In this document: in pieces, positions 48,673-58,383 of the stretch
Position numbering within the stretch: position 1 is the first letter of the stretch
Layout: each line of letters opens with the position of its first letter
Assembly: GCA_028823995.1 (NCBI GenBank)
Contig: JAPPFD010000024.1
Span: 21,533 to 85,532 of the forward strand
Reading direction: 5' to 3'
DNA from: a bacterium
GTDB taxonomy: Bacteria; Actinomycetota; Acidimicrobiia; Spongiisociales; ZC4RG35
Length of the DNA: 64,000 nucleotides
The notes under the pieces: model-generated
The model's input: the letters and a program-made list of their open reading frames with translations, nothing else
Databases searched by the model: none
What the model was told of the DNA's origin: nothing
Position numbers and translations under genes: made by a program

Positions 48673-50700
48673 CTACCCCGGGTAGAGGTCGAAGACGTTG
48701 TCTCTGGTCACCGGCGAGACGGAGGGGATGAGCCGTTCGGGAACGGTCTTGCCCTCGATCAGGTCCACGATGGCGGGCACCAGGTAGGTGCCGTAGCGCT
48801 CGGGGAAGTAGCTGATGGTGGCCTTGAACACCGACTCGTTGTCGGAGCGCTGCCGCAGGTCCACCAGTGCCTCGTCGGAGGCGCCCAGGCTGGCGGCGGC
48901 CGCGTGACCGAGGTAGCCACTCTGCTCCAAGGCCAGGGCGCAGTCCACGCCGGGCTGGTCGCTGTGTCCGAAGCAGAGCACGTGCTGCGCGCCGGGGTTG
49001 GCGGTCGCCCAGGTGGTCACGTTGGGGAGCGTGTCGGTCAGACCCTCGGTGGGGATGTCGTGGATGTTCTCGTCCGGGATGGCGAAGCTCTCCCTGACGC
49101 CGTCTCTGGCGCCGTCGGCCCGGGCCTTGTGGACGGGAACGTCCGGCGTCCACACCAACAGCAAATGGGTGTCCTCGGCTGCCCAACCCTGCTCCTGGGC
49201 GAAGGCGGCCAGGTACCGCCCCGCTTCCAGAGCGGCGTTGTAGTTGTCGGGGCCGAATGCCACGCATCCGGGGTGGGGTCCGTCGTAGGAGACGCAGGGG
49301 ATGCCGGCGTCGTGGAAGATCCCGGCGATGAGTTCTTCGGTGCCGGCGATCCAGTTGGCGAAGATCACTCCGTCGACCTGTTGGGTGACCAGCAGGTTGG
49401 AGCACTCCACGGTCCGCTCCTGGTCGTAGGCGTTGTCGCAGTAGACGATCTCCACGCCCATCTCGGCGGCGACCGCGTTGATGTTGTCGGTGACGCTGTC
49501 GGTGAACGGAATACCCGACAGGCCGTCGCCGTAACCGATCCTGAACGCTCCGGAAGCTTCCCGAATCACGGCTTCGTATTCGTCCTCGTCGGCCATGGCT
49601 GCCTCGTCCAACTCGCCTCCCGGGTACAACTGCTCGACGTTGTCCCTGGTCACCGGCGAGACTGAGGGGATGAGCCGTTCTGGAACGGTCTTGCCCTCGA
49701 TCAGGTCCACGATGGCGGGCACCAGGTACTGGCCGTAGCGCTCGGGGAAGTAGCTGATGGTGGCCTTGAACGCCGACTCATCGTCAGAGCGGCCCCTCAG
49801 GTCCACCAGTGCCTCGTCGGAGGCGCCCAGGCTGGCGGCCGCCGCGTTGCCCAGGAAGCCGCTTTGCTCGAGGGCCAACGCGCAGTCCACGCCCGGTTGG
49901 TCGCTGTGTCCGAAGCAGAGCACGTGCTTGGCGTCGGGATTGCCGGTCGCCCAGGTAGTCACGTTGGGCAAGGTGTCGGTCAGACCCTCGGTGGGGATGT
50001 CATGGATGTTCTCATCCGGAATGTCGAACGACTGTCGCACGCCGTCGGTGGCGCCGTCAGCGCGGGCCTTGTGGACCGGAACGTCCGGGGTCCAGACCAG
50101 CAGGAGTTCGGTTTCCGCGGGGTCCCATCCCTGGTCGATGGCGTACTGGGCCAGGAATTGGCCGGCGGCAACACCAGCCTCGTAGTTGTCGGGGCCGAAC
50201 GCCACGCATCCGGGGTGGGGTCCGTCGTAGGAGACGCAGGGGATTCCGGCGTCGTGGAAGATCCCGGCGATGAGTTCTTCGGTGCCGGCGATCCAGTTGG
50301 CGAAGATCACTCCGTCGACCTGTTGGGTGACCAGCAGGTTGGAGCACTCCACGGTCCGCTCCTGGTCGTAGGCGTTGTCGCAGTAGACGATCTCCACGCC
50401 CATCTCGGCGGCTATGGCGTTGATGTTGTCTGTGACGCTGTCGGTGAACGGGATACCGGACAGGCCGTCACCGTAACCGATCTTCCAGGGCTGCTCGGCC
50501 GGGCGGATCATGGCCTCGTAAGGACCGCTGGGTTCCTCGGGTTCTTCTTCCGGGGCTTCTTCCGGCGCCTCTTCCACGGGGGCGGCTGTCGTTGCGGGGG
50601 CAGCGGTGGTGGCGGGAGCCGCCTCCTCGTCTTCCCCGCAGGCAGCCACCAACAGAGCGATGACCGCAATTCCAACTATCAGCTTGCGTGACATTCTCAA
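48673..50700 (-). CDS. CUT2-type substrate-binding lipoprotein with two tandem near-identical binding domains
   Basis: Lipobox LLVAACG; two copies of IGYGDGLSGIPFTDSVTDNINA[I/V]AAEMGVEIVYCDNAYDQERTVECSNLLVTQQVDGVIFANWIAGTEELIAGIFHDAGIPCVSYDGPHPGCVAFGPDNY, 314 aa apart. Confidence 0.93.
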   Translation of the reverse strand: MRMSRKLIVGIAVIALLVAACGEDEEAAPATTAAPATTAAPVEEAPEEAPEEEPEEPSGPYEAMIRPAEQPWKIGYGDGLSGIPFTDSVTDNINAIAAEMGVEIVYCDNAYDQERTVECSNLLVTQQVDGVIFANWIAGTEELIAGIFHDAGIPCVSYDGPHPGCVAFGPDNYEAGVAAGQFLAQYAIDQGWDPAETELLLVWTPDVPVHKARADGATDGVRQSFDIPDENIHDIPTEGLTDTLPNVTTWATGNPDAKHVLCFGHSDQPGVDCALALEQSGFLGNAAAASLGASDEALVDLRGRSDDESAFKATISYFPERYGQYLVPAIVDLIEGKTVPERLIPSVSPVTRDNVEQLYPGGELDEAAMADEDEYEAVIREASGAFRIGYGDGLSGIPFTDSVTDNINAVAAEMGVEIVYCDNAYDQERTVECSNLLVTQQVDGVIFANWIAGTEELIAGIFHDAGIPCVSYDGPHPGCVAFGPDNYNAALEAGRYLAAFAQEQGWAAEDTHLLLVWTPDVPVHKARADGARDGVRESFAIPDENIHDIPTEGLTDTLPNVTTWATANPGAQHVLCFGHSDQPGVDCALALEQSGYLGHAAAASLGASDEALVDLRQRSDNESVFKATISYFPERYGTYLVPAIVDLIEGKTVPERLIPSVSPVTRDNVFDLYPG
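48676..49581 (-). repeat. Copy B of intragenic tandem duplication (942-bp period)
   Basis: Aligns with 49618..50523 at a constant +942 offset; 49304..49470 reads identical to 50246..50412. Confidence 0.92.
49618..50523 (-). repeat. Copy A of intragenic tandem duplication (942-bp period)
   Basis: See copy B; separated by an acidic linker GGELDEAAMADEDEYEA. Confidence 0.92.
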
Positions 50701-50839
50701 CCTTTCTCTTTATTCAGATGGTGACGAAATCGCTATTCGCCAAACCGGTATGACATGGACCACCGTATGGCGGTATACAAGCGGTTCCCGGTCAAAAAAG
50801 TATCCTAACCCGGCCTGACCCCGCCTTATTCGGGAGGAG

Positions 50840-52153
50840 CTAGCATTGATGCGCTCCAATTGGCCGTGAGACGCCTTCGGCATAGGCGACGAGGCTGGCG
50901 TTGACGGGGTCTCCAGCATGGAACTCCCCGGGTTCCAGGGCGGCGACATCGACAGGTTGTCCTGCCCTGAAGACCTCTCGCACCCGGCCGATGTGATCGA
51001 TCTCCGAGAGGGGGTTTCCCTCCGTCAGGAGGAGGTCTGCCGCCTTCCCTTCTTCGAGAGTCCCGGTCAGACGGTCGACGCCCAGCCTGCGGCTTGCCTC
51101 CCGGGTGGCAGCGGTGAGGACCTGCGCCGGCGTGAGCCCCGAAGTCGTCAACATCGCCAGTTCATCGTGGAGGCTGAATCCGGGGATCAGGTAAGGCCAG
51201 GGCGCGTCGGTTCCGGCGACGATGGGGACGCCGGCCCGATAGAACGCCGGGATCGCCCTTTGGATCTCTGCCACGGCCGCCATCCGGCCTCGGGATCCTT
51301 CCGGATCATGGCGGTGAGGAAAGGCCTCCCAGCTCTGCCTGATCTCCTCGGGAACCCACCGAAGCCGCGGATCGGGCCGGGAGACAAACTGGCTGAGGCG
51401 GGCCAGGCGGTCCCAAACGACCACGGTGGGGCACAGCGCCGTGTCGGCTTCGATCAGCGCATCGGTCACTTCTTGGAGATCCACCAGATGGGAGCCGTCG
51501 AAGGGATGGATGATCCCGCTCAGGTGCTGAAGTTCGGCCACCCCCGCCCGGGCGGCTTCCAGCGCGTTCACTTCTCCCAGGTGGGCCACCACCGGCACCC
51601 CGGCTCGCCTCCCCGCCGCCACTGCCGCCTCGACCTGTTCCAGGTCCAGGTGAACGTAGAGCTTGATCTCGTCAACCCCGGCCTCGGCAAGTCTCTCCAC
51701 CTTCGCAGCCACGGCCGCCGGGTCCTCGTGGCGCTCTCCGATCAGCGGCCAGTTGACATGGCGGCCGTCCAGCACCGGGCCGCAGCAGCGAATCCGGGGA
51801 GCGGGCCGGGGATCGGCGGCAAGCCGACTTCGCAGACCCAGTATCCAGTCAAGGTCGTTGCCGATGTCCCGCACCGTGGTCACCCCGGTGGCCAGGAGAG
51901 CAGGAGCCATCCACGAGGCCATGTGAACGTGGGCGTCGATCAGACCCGGCATGAGGGTGCATCCCGGAAAGGCCACCCGGTCCATGTCACCCGGCAGGGT
52001 CCTGGCGTCCGCCACTCCTTCGATCTTGCTCCCCGAGATCACCAGGGCCTTTCCGGATTGAGGCTCGGGGTCCGGCGGGTTCCAAACCAGGTCCGGTAAC
52101 ACCGCCAATCGCGGTGGACGTGGGTGTTGGGAAGGAGAAGATCGGTTTTGCAC
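50840..52153 (-). CDS. Amidohydrolase family protein (imidazolonepropionase/prolidase-like)
   Basis: CTLMPGLIDAHVHMASWMAPALLATGVTTVRDIG; VVAHLGEVNALEAARAGVAELQHLSG; IVAGTDAPWPYLIPGFSLHDEL. Confidence 0.92.
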   Translation of the reverse strand: MQNRSSPSQHPRPPRLAVLPDLVWNPPDPEPQSGKALVISGSKIEGVADARTLPGDMDRVAFPGCTLMPGLIDAHVHMASWMAPALLATGVTTVRDIGNDLDWILGLRSRLAADPRPAPRIRCCGPVLDGRHVNWPLIGERHEDPAAVAAKVERLAEAGVDEIKLYVHLDLEQVEAAVAAGRRAGVPVVAHLGEVNALEAARAGVAELQHLSGIIHPFDGSHLVDLQEVTDALIEADTALCPTVVVWDRLARLSQFVSRPDPRLRWVPEEIRQSWEAFPHRHDPEGSRGRMAAVAEIQRAIPAFYRAGVPIVAGTDAPWPYLIPGFSLHDELAMLTTSGLTPAQVLTAATREASRRLGVDRLTGTLEEGKAADLLLTEGNPLSEIDHIGRVREVFRAGQPVDVAALEPGEFHAGDPVNASLVAYAEGVSRPIGAHQC

Positions 52154-52237
52154 AGCAGGCGACCCCGGTTGGCAGCGAGATTTACCCTACCGAAATCTGA
52201 ACGGCCCGGTCCCAAGCCGTCCTAGCCTCTTGGGATC

Positions 52238-53344
52238 ATGACAGAGAGAGAAGACCCTCCTGACCGTGCGCCTCTGAGGGTGGCGGTGATCGGCGCCGGT
52301 TGGTGGGCGGTGGAGAATCATCTTCCGGTGCTGAGTTCCCGCTCCGATGTGGAAGTGCGGGCTGTGTGCCGGAAGGGAGCGGTCGAGGTGGAGCAGGTGG
52401 CGGAGCGGTTCGGCGTGCCCATTGCGACAGAGGATCATGAACTCCTGCCGTGGGACGAACTGGATGCGGTGGTGGTTTGCTCGCCGCACAGTTTTCACCA
52501 CCAGCATGCCATGGCCGCCTTGGACCGGGGTTTGCACGTCATGTGTGAGAAGCCGTTGGCGATCACCGCCGCCGATGCCTTCGACATGGTGAGGCGGGCC
52601 GAGGAGCGGGAAGTTGTACTCCTGGTGCCACACGGATGGCAGTTCCTTCCCCAAGCCGCGGCGGCTCGCCAGTGGATCAGAGAGGGTCGGATCGGCCGCT
52701 TGGAGCATGTCGTCGCTCAGATGGCCTCTCCGGCGCGGGGACTGTTCTCCGGCGAGGAGGACTCCATCCCCGGCGCGGAGAGCCCACCGGAACCTTCCAC
52801 CTGGGTGGGGGAAGAGGGCGGATACGCCTACGGACAGTTGAGCCATCTGTATTCATTGGTGTTCTGGCTGACCGGCTTGGTCCCCGACGAGGTGATGGGA
52901 GCGGTGTCTCCGGGGCCGGCGGGAAGTGACCTTTACGACGCCTTCCTGACCACCACCCGGCAGGGTCCTTTGATCTCGGTTTCGGGTGGGGCGGGCGTGC
53001 CCACCTCCCAGCGGCATCACATGGAAGTACGAGTGTTCGGAACCGAGGGAGTAGCCATAGTCGACCTGGAGCGGGACCGGATAGAGGTGGTCCGGGAGGA
53101 CGGAGACGACTATTCCTTTCCCCTGATGAGAGGCGCCACCATCTATCCGGCGACGTTGCCCGTGCACGCTTTCTGCGATCTGGCTGTGGGCTATCCCGAC
53201 GCCGTCAACCACGGTGATGCGGTCGCGTCCGCCTTGGGTATCGCGGTGATCCAAGCGGCCCTTCGTTCCGCCCAGACCCGATGTTCCGAGCCGGTCTCTC
53301 CATCTGTAGCCGAAGCGGAAGCCAACGGGATCAAGCTGGATTAA
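52238..53344 (+). CDS. Gfo/Idh/MocA family oxidoreductase
   Basis: LRVAVIGAGWWAVENHLPVLSSRSDVEVRAVCRKG; VVVCSPHSFHHQHAMAALDRGLHVMCEKPLAIT. Confidence 0.93.
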   Translation: MTEREDPPDRAPLRVAVIGAGWWAVENHLPVLSSRSDVEVRAVCRKGAVEVEQVAERFGVPIATEDHELLPWDELDAVVVCSPHSFHHQHAMAALDRGLHVMCEKPLAITAADAFDMVRRAEEREVVLLVPHGWQFLPQAAAARQWIREGRIGRLEHVVAQMASPARGLFSGEEDSIPGAESPPEPSTWVGEEGGYAYGQLSHLYSLVFWLTGLVPDEVMGAVSPGPAGSDLYDAFLTTTRQGPLISVSGGAGVPTSQRHHMEVRVFGTEGVAIVDLERDRIEVVREDGDDYSFPLMRGATIYPATLPVHAFCDLAVGYPDAVNHGDAVASALGIAVIQAALRSAQTRCSEPVSPSVAEAEANGIKLD

Positions 53345-53529
53345 CCGGTTGTAGGGATCCAAGTCCCGGTTCGGTTCACATCGGAAAAACCCGACTAGGG
53401 ATGTCCAAGGTAGCCGAAAAAACCTTCCCCTATGACCCTCGGAATCCCTTCACCATGTAACATATCACATAAGTTTTTCGGTCATGAGAAGATCGAATTT
53501 GTGTTTGGATTTAGAGAAGGCAGGTGAAA

Positions 53530-54309
53530 ATGTCACCGGTTATTCCCCCCGACGAACGCCCGCTTCTGGTCTGTCGCGTCGACTGTCCGCCCCCTTTGCA
53601 GGAGGAACTTGACGGTTGGACTACTTGGCATTTTGACGACTTCGGCCGTCACTATGCGGTTCTCGGGGCATCCAGCTACAAGATAATTCGCGACTTCGAT
53701 CCCGAAGGTGGGCTTCCTGCGGCTTTCAACGCTTCTCAGGCCACACGGTTCATTCCATATGTGGCCACCAGCATCCCGGACATGCACGCCTGGATAGGAA
53801 GCGAAGTGGTGACGGGAGGGCTGGACGAGCCCACCTTGGAACGCGAGTCGAAGTACCCGACGCTGGAGCAGGAGCCGTTCAACGGCACGATGATGACCAT
53901 CTCCAAGGTGGTGGGGGCCATCGGGAGAGACCAGGTCGGCAGCGGTGGCTGTGTAGTCGAGCGCTTCGAAGTCGGCCCCGAGCACACCGAAGAGTTCGAC
54001 GAGTGGCTCGAAGGCCCCCACCTGGCGAGTTACGCCGAGTTGGACGGATGGGTGAGGATTCGGACCTGTCGGGCGGATCGCACCGCAGACTACGCCTTTC
54101 CCTGGAACCGCTATCTGGGCAAGGGCAACCGGATGATCTGGTGCGAGCTGCAGGGAGATGTTGACCCCAAGGAGTTTGTCAGAAGCCCCGAATACAACGC
54201 GATCCTGCAGAGTTCGCTTCGCTGGGATTCCGTACTGCCTTACATCACCCGTGAGGCTTGCGAGGAATTCATAGTCCGAGACCTGTCGCACATCCCTTCG
54301 GCAGTCTGA
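53530..54309 (+). CDS. Uncharacterised two-domain protein (possible dimeric alpha/beta-barrel type), paralog of 57658..58383
   Basis: VERFEVGPEHTEEFDEWLEGPHLASYAELDGWVRIRT...GNRMIWCEL...SSLRWDSVLPYITREACEEF. Confidence 0.75.
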   Translation: MSPVIPPDERPLLVCRVDCPPPLQEELDGWTTWHFDDFGRHYAVLGASSYKIIRDFDPEGGLPAAFNASQATRFIPYVATSIPDMHAWIGSEVVTGGLDEPTLERESKYPTLEQEPFNGTMMTISKVVGAIGRDQVGSGGCVVERFEVGPEHTEEFDEWLEGPHLASYAELDGWVRIRTCRADRTADYAFPWNRYLGKGNRMIWCELQGDVDPKEFVRSPEYNAILQSSLRWDSVLPYITREACEEFIVRDLSHIPSAV

Positions 54310-54401
54310 AGCTTCGGCAGCCTGGGTTCCCCGGGTTGCCAAGGGTTTATCCCTAGCTCCGGTAAGAGCAAGAGAACCGGAAAGGAAAGGAAGATCTCAA
54401 G

Positions 54402-55787
54402 ATGAGACTGAATAAGGAACTGGAGATAATCCGGCGCGCCAAGCAGGCCGGAATGTCCCGACGAGAGTTCATACGGTTAGGTGGGACGGCGGCTGCCGCC
54501 GCGGCCTTCCTGGCGGCATGCGGCGAAGACGCCGCTCCGGAGACCACCGCCGCTCCGGCAACTACGGCCGCTCCTGCTACGACCGCAGCGCCAACTACCA
54601 CGGCCGCGCCTGACGCAGATGAAGTCGGTGGTGAGATCACCCTCTGGGCCTGGGGCGCAGGGTTTGAAGGAGAGGTAATCCAACAGCGCATCGACTACTT
54701 CAACAGCAAGTACCCCAACGTGCAGGTGAACTGGGAGCCCCTGGCCGCCAACGGTTACGAGGAGTATCCCAACCTGCTGGCGCGTTTTGCGGCCGGCAAC
54801 GCGCCGGACGTCATGCGGATGCTCAACTTCCAACTGACCCAGTTGACGGCCGAAGGAGAGGCTCTTCTGCAGGTCGACGACTATATCGCCCGGGACGCGG
54901 AAGAGCTCAACATGGGTGATTACATCCCGACCACCGTAGAAGGCGCCAAGGTCGACGGCAAGATGTACGGTCTGCCCGACAACACCGAGCCTTACGTGAT
55001 CTATTACAACCGTGACGCCTTCAATGATGCGGGTTTGGAAGATCCACAGGTGCTATTCCAAAACGGCGAATGGAACGAGGAGGCGTTCACCAATTCCATT
55101 GATGCCTTGATAGACAACGGTATGCGTTTCGGGGTTTCCTTCGAGTCGTGGAACTATGACACCTTCTGCTTCATGGGCGGCGGGACCATCCTCAACGAGA
55201 ACTTGGAGCCGACCATCCACCAGGGCGCCAGCCCCCAGATGCTCGGCTACTTCGCCCAGTTGATCGCCGACGGCAAGTCCCCAAGTCCTGTTGTGGCCGG
55301 AGGTACACACCTGGAAGCCTTCAGGAACCAGCAGACCGGCATGTATCTGATGGGTCCCTGGTGGTACGGCGCTCTCACGGGAACCGTCGACTTCGACTAC
55401 GACGTCACCACACTTCCGAGCTTCAACGGCGTTCGGGCCGGAAAACTGGAGTTGGGCACCATCTCCATTTCATCCCAGTCGAAGAATCCTGAAGCTGCGT
55501 GGGCCTTTACCAAGACCATCACCGACACCCGGGGCCTGGAGATCTGGAGCCAGGTCGCCACGCCGACTCGCAGGAGCGCCCTGGAAGCGGCCGGTTTCAA
55601 CGACGTGCAGTGGAAGAAGGACGCCGTGGCCATGGTCGAGGCTGGGACGTGGACGCCCTTCACCACCCAGGGTTTCGCGGTGGACACGGCCTGTGCGGCA
55701 GCGCTGGATCTGCTGTGGGCCGGTGAGGTTACCGCGGAGGAAGCGACCCAGGACGCGGCGAATAGGATCAGGGAAGCACTGGCTTAG
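54402..55787 (+). CDS. CUT1-type sugar ABC transporter substrate-binding lipoprotein, Tat-like signal
   Basis: MSRREFIRLGGTAAAAAAFLAACG; GEITLWAWGAGFEGEVIQQRIDYFNSKYPNVQVNWEPLAANGYEEYPNLLARFAAGNAPDVMRM. Confidence 0.94.
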   Translation: MRLNKELEIIRRAKQAGMSRREFIRLGGTAAAAAAFLAACGEDAAPETTAAPATTAAPATTAAPTTTAAPDADEVGGEITLWAWGAGFEGEVIQQRIDYFNSKYPNVQVNWEPLAANGYEEYPNLLARFAAGNAPDVMRMLNFQLTQLTAEGEALLQVDDYIARDAEELNMGDYIPTTVEGAKVDGKMYGLPDNTEPYVIYYNRDAFNDAGLEDPQVLFQNGEWNEEAFTNSIDALIDNGMRFGVSFESWNYDTFCFMGGGTILNENLEPTIHQGASPQMLGYFAQLIADGKSPSPVVAGGTHLEAFRNQQTGMYLMGPWWYGALTGTVDFDYDVTTLPSFNGVRAGKLELGTISISSQSKNPEAAWAFTKTITDTRGLEIWSQVATPTRRSALEAAGFNDVQWKKDAVAMVEAGTWTPFTTQGFAVDTACAAALDLLWAGEVTAEEATQDAANRIREALA

Positions 55788-55836
55788 CTAACTCGCCGGG
55801 GTGGCGACATAACCAACGCAGAAACTGTCCGAGCGG

Positions 55837-55869
55837 ATGCGGGGGACTCATATCGCGAGTCCCCCGCAT
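55837..55869. other. Intercistronic hairpin between binding-protein and permease genes
   Basis: Perfect 13-bp stem ATGCGGGGGACTC / GAGTCCCCCGCAT, 7-nt loop ATATCGC. Confidence 0.85.
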
Positions 55870-55883
55870 TCAAGCGACCGAGG

Positions 55884-56768
55884 TTGCGCTGGAGGCGGAA
55901 GAGCACGTTGGTTGCCTATGGCTTTTTGGCGCCATGGATCATTGGCTTGGCGGTGTTCTATCTGGGACCGATTGGCGCGTCCGCCGTGCTGTCGTTCACC
56001 GACTACAACATCATCTCCCCGGCGGAGTTCACCGGTTTCGACAACTACGAGAAGATGATCACCGATGGGGAGTTCGTGCAGGCCCTCAAGGTGACTCTCT
56101 ATTACACGGCCTTCTTCCTGTTGATGTACGTGGTCCTCTCTCTGTTCGTTGCCATGCTGGCGAACCGCCCGGGACGAGGAACGGGCCTGTTCCGGCTGGT
56201 GGTTTTCCTTCCGTCTCTAATTCCTCTGTTCGCGGCGGCCGTGCTTTGGGGCTGGATATTCAACACCGACTTCGGCCTGATCAACTACATACTTGACGAG
56301 ATCGGGCTTCCCCGGCAGGGCTTCTTTCAAAGTCCCGAGCAGGCATTGCCTCTGGTGGGCATGCTGACGTTCTGGTCGATCGGATCGGCGTTCCTGGTGT
56401 ACCTATCCGGACTGCAGTCGATTCCCATCCACTTGTATGAAGCGATTACCGTCGACGGCGCCTCGGCGGTTCGTAGGTTCTGGCACGTCACTCTACCGAT
56501 GCTGAGTCCGGTGATTCTGTTCAATCTCATCATCGGTATCGTGCTTTCCTTCCAGGTGTTCGACATTGCCTGGGTTCTTACGGACGGCGGACCCGCCAAT
56601 CGCACCCTTTTCTGGGTGCTGTTGATTTACCGCCGCGCCTTTCAAGACTTCGAGATGGGATATGCCTCCGCGCTGTCCTGGGTGTTGTTCATAGTGGTTG
56701 CAGGAGTAACCGGGCTGATCTTCCGCACCTCGCGATGGTGGGTCCACTACGAGGGAAGAACCCGGTGA
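55884..56768 (+). CDS. CUT1-type ABC transporter permease (MalF/UgpA-like)
   Basis: FLAPWIIGLAVFYLGPIGASAVLSFTDYNII; YEAITVDGASAVRRFWHVTLPMLSPVILFNLIIG. Confidence 0.93.
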   Translation: MRWRRKSTLVAYGFLAPWIIGLAVFYLGPIGASAVLSFTDYNIISPAEFTGFDNYEKMITDGEFVQALKVTLYYTAFFLLMYVVLSLFVAMLANRPGRGTGLFRLVVFLPSLIPLFAAAVLWGWIFNTDFGLINYILDEIGLPRQGFFQSPEQALPLVGMLTFWSIGSAFLVYLSGLQSIPIHLYEAITVDGASAVRRFWHVTLPMLSPVILFNLIIGIVLSFQVFDIAWVLTDGGPANRTLFWVLLIYRRAFQDFEMGYASALSWVLFIVVAGVTGLIFRTSRWWVHYEGRTR

Positions 56769-57658
56769 CCGCGCCCGCAAGACTGTCGCCTCCGGTCCCG
56801 ACCGGTAACCTGGCCCAGCGATTGCAGCAGCGACGGAAGATCTTGTGGTACCTGAGCATGGTGTTCATAGCTCTGGTCATGATCCTTCCGGTCTACTACA
56901 TGGTCTACCTGGCGTTTTCTGAACTCGGTAAGGAATTCGTATTTCCACCGGGGATCATTCCCGATCCCATCAAATTCGAGAATGTGCTCCGGGCGCCGGA
57001 AGGGACTGCGACTCCGCTGTGGGGATATGCCAAGAACAGCATCCTCTACGCCGGGCTCGGCACTCTGGGAGCCCTGGTGGCGGAGTCCATGGCGGGCTTC
57101 GCGCTAGCGCGCATGCGTTTTCCGGGCCGTAACGTCCTTTTTGCGCTGACGGTGGGCATGCTGATCATGCCTTTCGTTGCCACGATCATCCCCAAGTTCC
57201 TGCTTTTCAGCAGGATCGGGCTGGTAGACACCTACTGGGCGTTGATCCTGCCCTGGTGGTTCGGGGGGTCGCCGTACGGGATATTCCTGATGCGCCAGTT
57301 CTTCCTCACCATTCCCCGGGAGTTCGATGAGGCGGCTCTGATCGATGGCGCCGGACCCTGGAGGACCATGTGGTTGGTGCTGATGCCCCAGGCGGTTCCG
57401 GTGCTGGTAGCCCTGGGAATGCTCCACTTCGCCTACTTCTGGAACGACCTTCTGGGCCCTCTGGTGTTCTGCCAGACACGGGTCTGCAAGACCCTGCCCC
57501 AGGGCATCCTCGCCAACTACCAGGCGACCTGGGATCCCCAGTGGGCGATGTTCATGATGTCCACCGTGCTGATGGTGGCGCCTGTGGCGGTGGTGTTCAT
57601 CCTGGCGCAGCGGCGGTTCAAACAGGGCTTTCTGTTCTCCGGTCTGGGAGGACGGTGA
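56765..57658 (+). CDS. CUT1-type ABC transporter permease (MalG/UgpE-like)
   Basis: SMAGFALARMRFPGRNVLFALTVGMLIMPFVATIIPKF; FDEAALIDGAGPWRTMWLVLMPQAVPVL; GTG start with GTGA overlap. Confidence 0.92.
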   Translation: MTAPARLSPPVPTGNLAQRLQQRRKILWYLSMVFIALVMILPVYYMVYLAFSELGKEFVFPPGIIPDPIKFENVLRAPEGTATPLWGYAKNSILYAGLGTLGALVAESMAGFALARMRFPGRNVLFALTVGMLIMPFVATIIPKFLLFSRIGLVDTYWALILPWWFGGSPYGIFLMRQFFLTIPREFDEAALIDGAGPWRTMWLVLMPQAVPVLVALGMLHFAYFWNDLLGPLVFCQTRVCKTLPQGILANYQATWDPQWAMFMMSTVLMVAPVAVVFILAQRRFKQGFLFSGLGGR

Positions 57659-58383
57659 TGGCCTTGCACCTCGGCGCGGTGCTCATTGCCCGAGCGTGGC
57701 CCCAGCAGCATGCGCTGGCCGAGTTCGATCATTGGCAGCAGACCAAGCACCTGGTCGACCTGGTCGGGTTGCCCGGAGTCCGCCGGGTGAGTTACTACGC
57801 CACCCGGACTTCCGGCGTTCCGCAGGCCTGGCAGGGGAGCGGCAACCGGATGGCTGCCTACTGGGCCGAGGATCTCGACGGTCTCAAACGCTGGATGTCC
57901 GACCCCGGTCTGGCGGCGGCTATAGAAGACGGCAGCCAGTTCTTCGACTCGTTCAATGAACTGGACGACAGTACCTACACCGGAAACGTCTACCGGCTCG
58001 GTCCCCGGTGGCCGGGAGACCCTGAGCCCTCTCTGGAGGGGTGTCTTCTTATGCAACGGTTCGAAGTGGACGATCATCAGCAGGAGGAATTCGACAACTG
58101 GATCATAAGGAAGCACCTGCCGGCTCTGCGGAGCATCCCGGGACTCCGTTGGGCCCAGTGGGGCAAGGCGGTCAGGGGACTGCCGGTGCAGTACTACAAC
58201 TCCCCCGGCAATCGGGTGGTGTTGGCGGAAATGGATCAGTCCGAGGCGTCTGACCTTAATACCCGCCCCGTGGATCGGGTAGTGGCCGATTCTCTCCGCT
58301 GGGACCGTTGTCTCAACTACGTTCGGCGGGAGGTTGACGAGCGCGTCGCCTCCTTCGACAAGCCTATGGGGGTATCTTCATGA
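57658..58383 (+). CDS. Uncharacterised internally duplicated protein (possible dimeric alpha/beta-barrel type), paralog of 53530..54309
   Basis: N-half EFDHWQQTKHLVDLVGLPGVRRVSYYATRTSGVPQAWQGSGNRMAAYWAED parallels C-half EFDNWIIRKHLPALRSIPGLRWAQWGKAVRGLPVQYYNSPGNRVVLAEMD; TGATG overlap in operon. Confidence 0.78.
   Translation: MALHLGAVLIARAWPQQHALAEFDHWQQTKHLVDLVGLPGVRRVSYYATRTSGVPQAWQGSGNRMAAYWAEDLDGLKRWMSDPGLAAAIEDGSQFFDSFNELDDSTYTGNVYRLGPRWPGDPEPSLEGCLLMQRFEVDDHQQEEFDNWIIRKHLPALRSIPGLRWAQWGKAVRGLPVQYYNSPGNRVVLAEMDQSEASDLNTRPVDRVVADSLRWDRCLNYVRREVDERVASFDKPMGVSS

Noticed and set aside
48676-50523. Possibility that the tandem SBP is an assembly duplicate
   Set aside because: The two copies differ at many synonymous and nonsynonymous sites and are joined by a unique acidic linker; kept as a real duplication pending long-read confirmation.
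49864-50691. 275-aa + strand ORF (and 48538..49665 +) over the tandem SBP
   Set aside because: Shadow of the duplicated domains; its repetitiveness simply mirrors the sense repeats.
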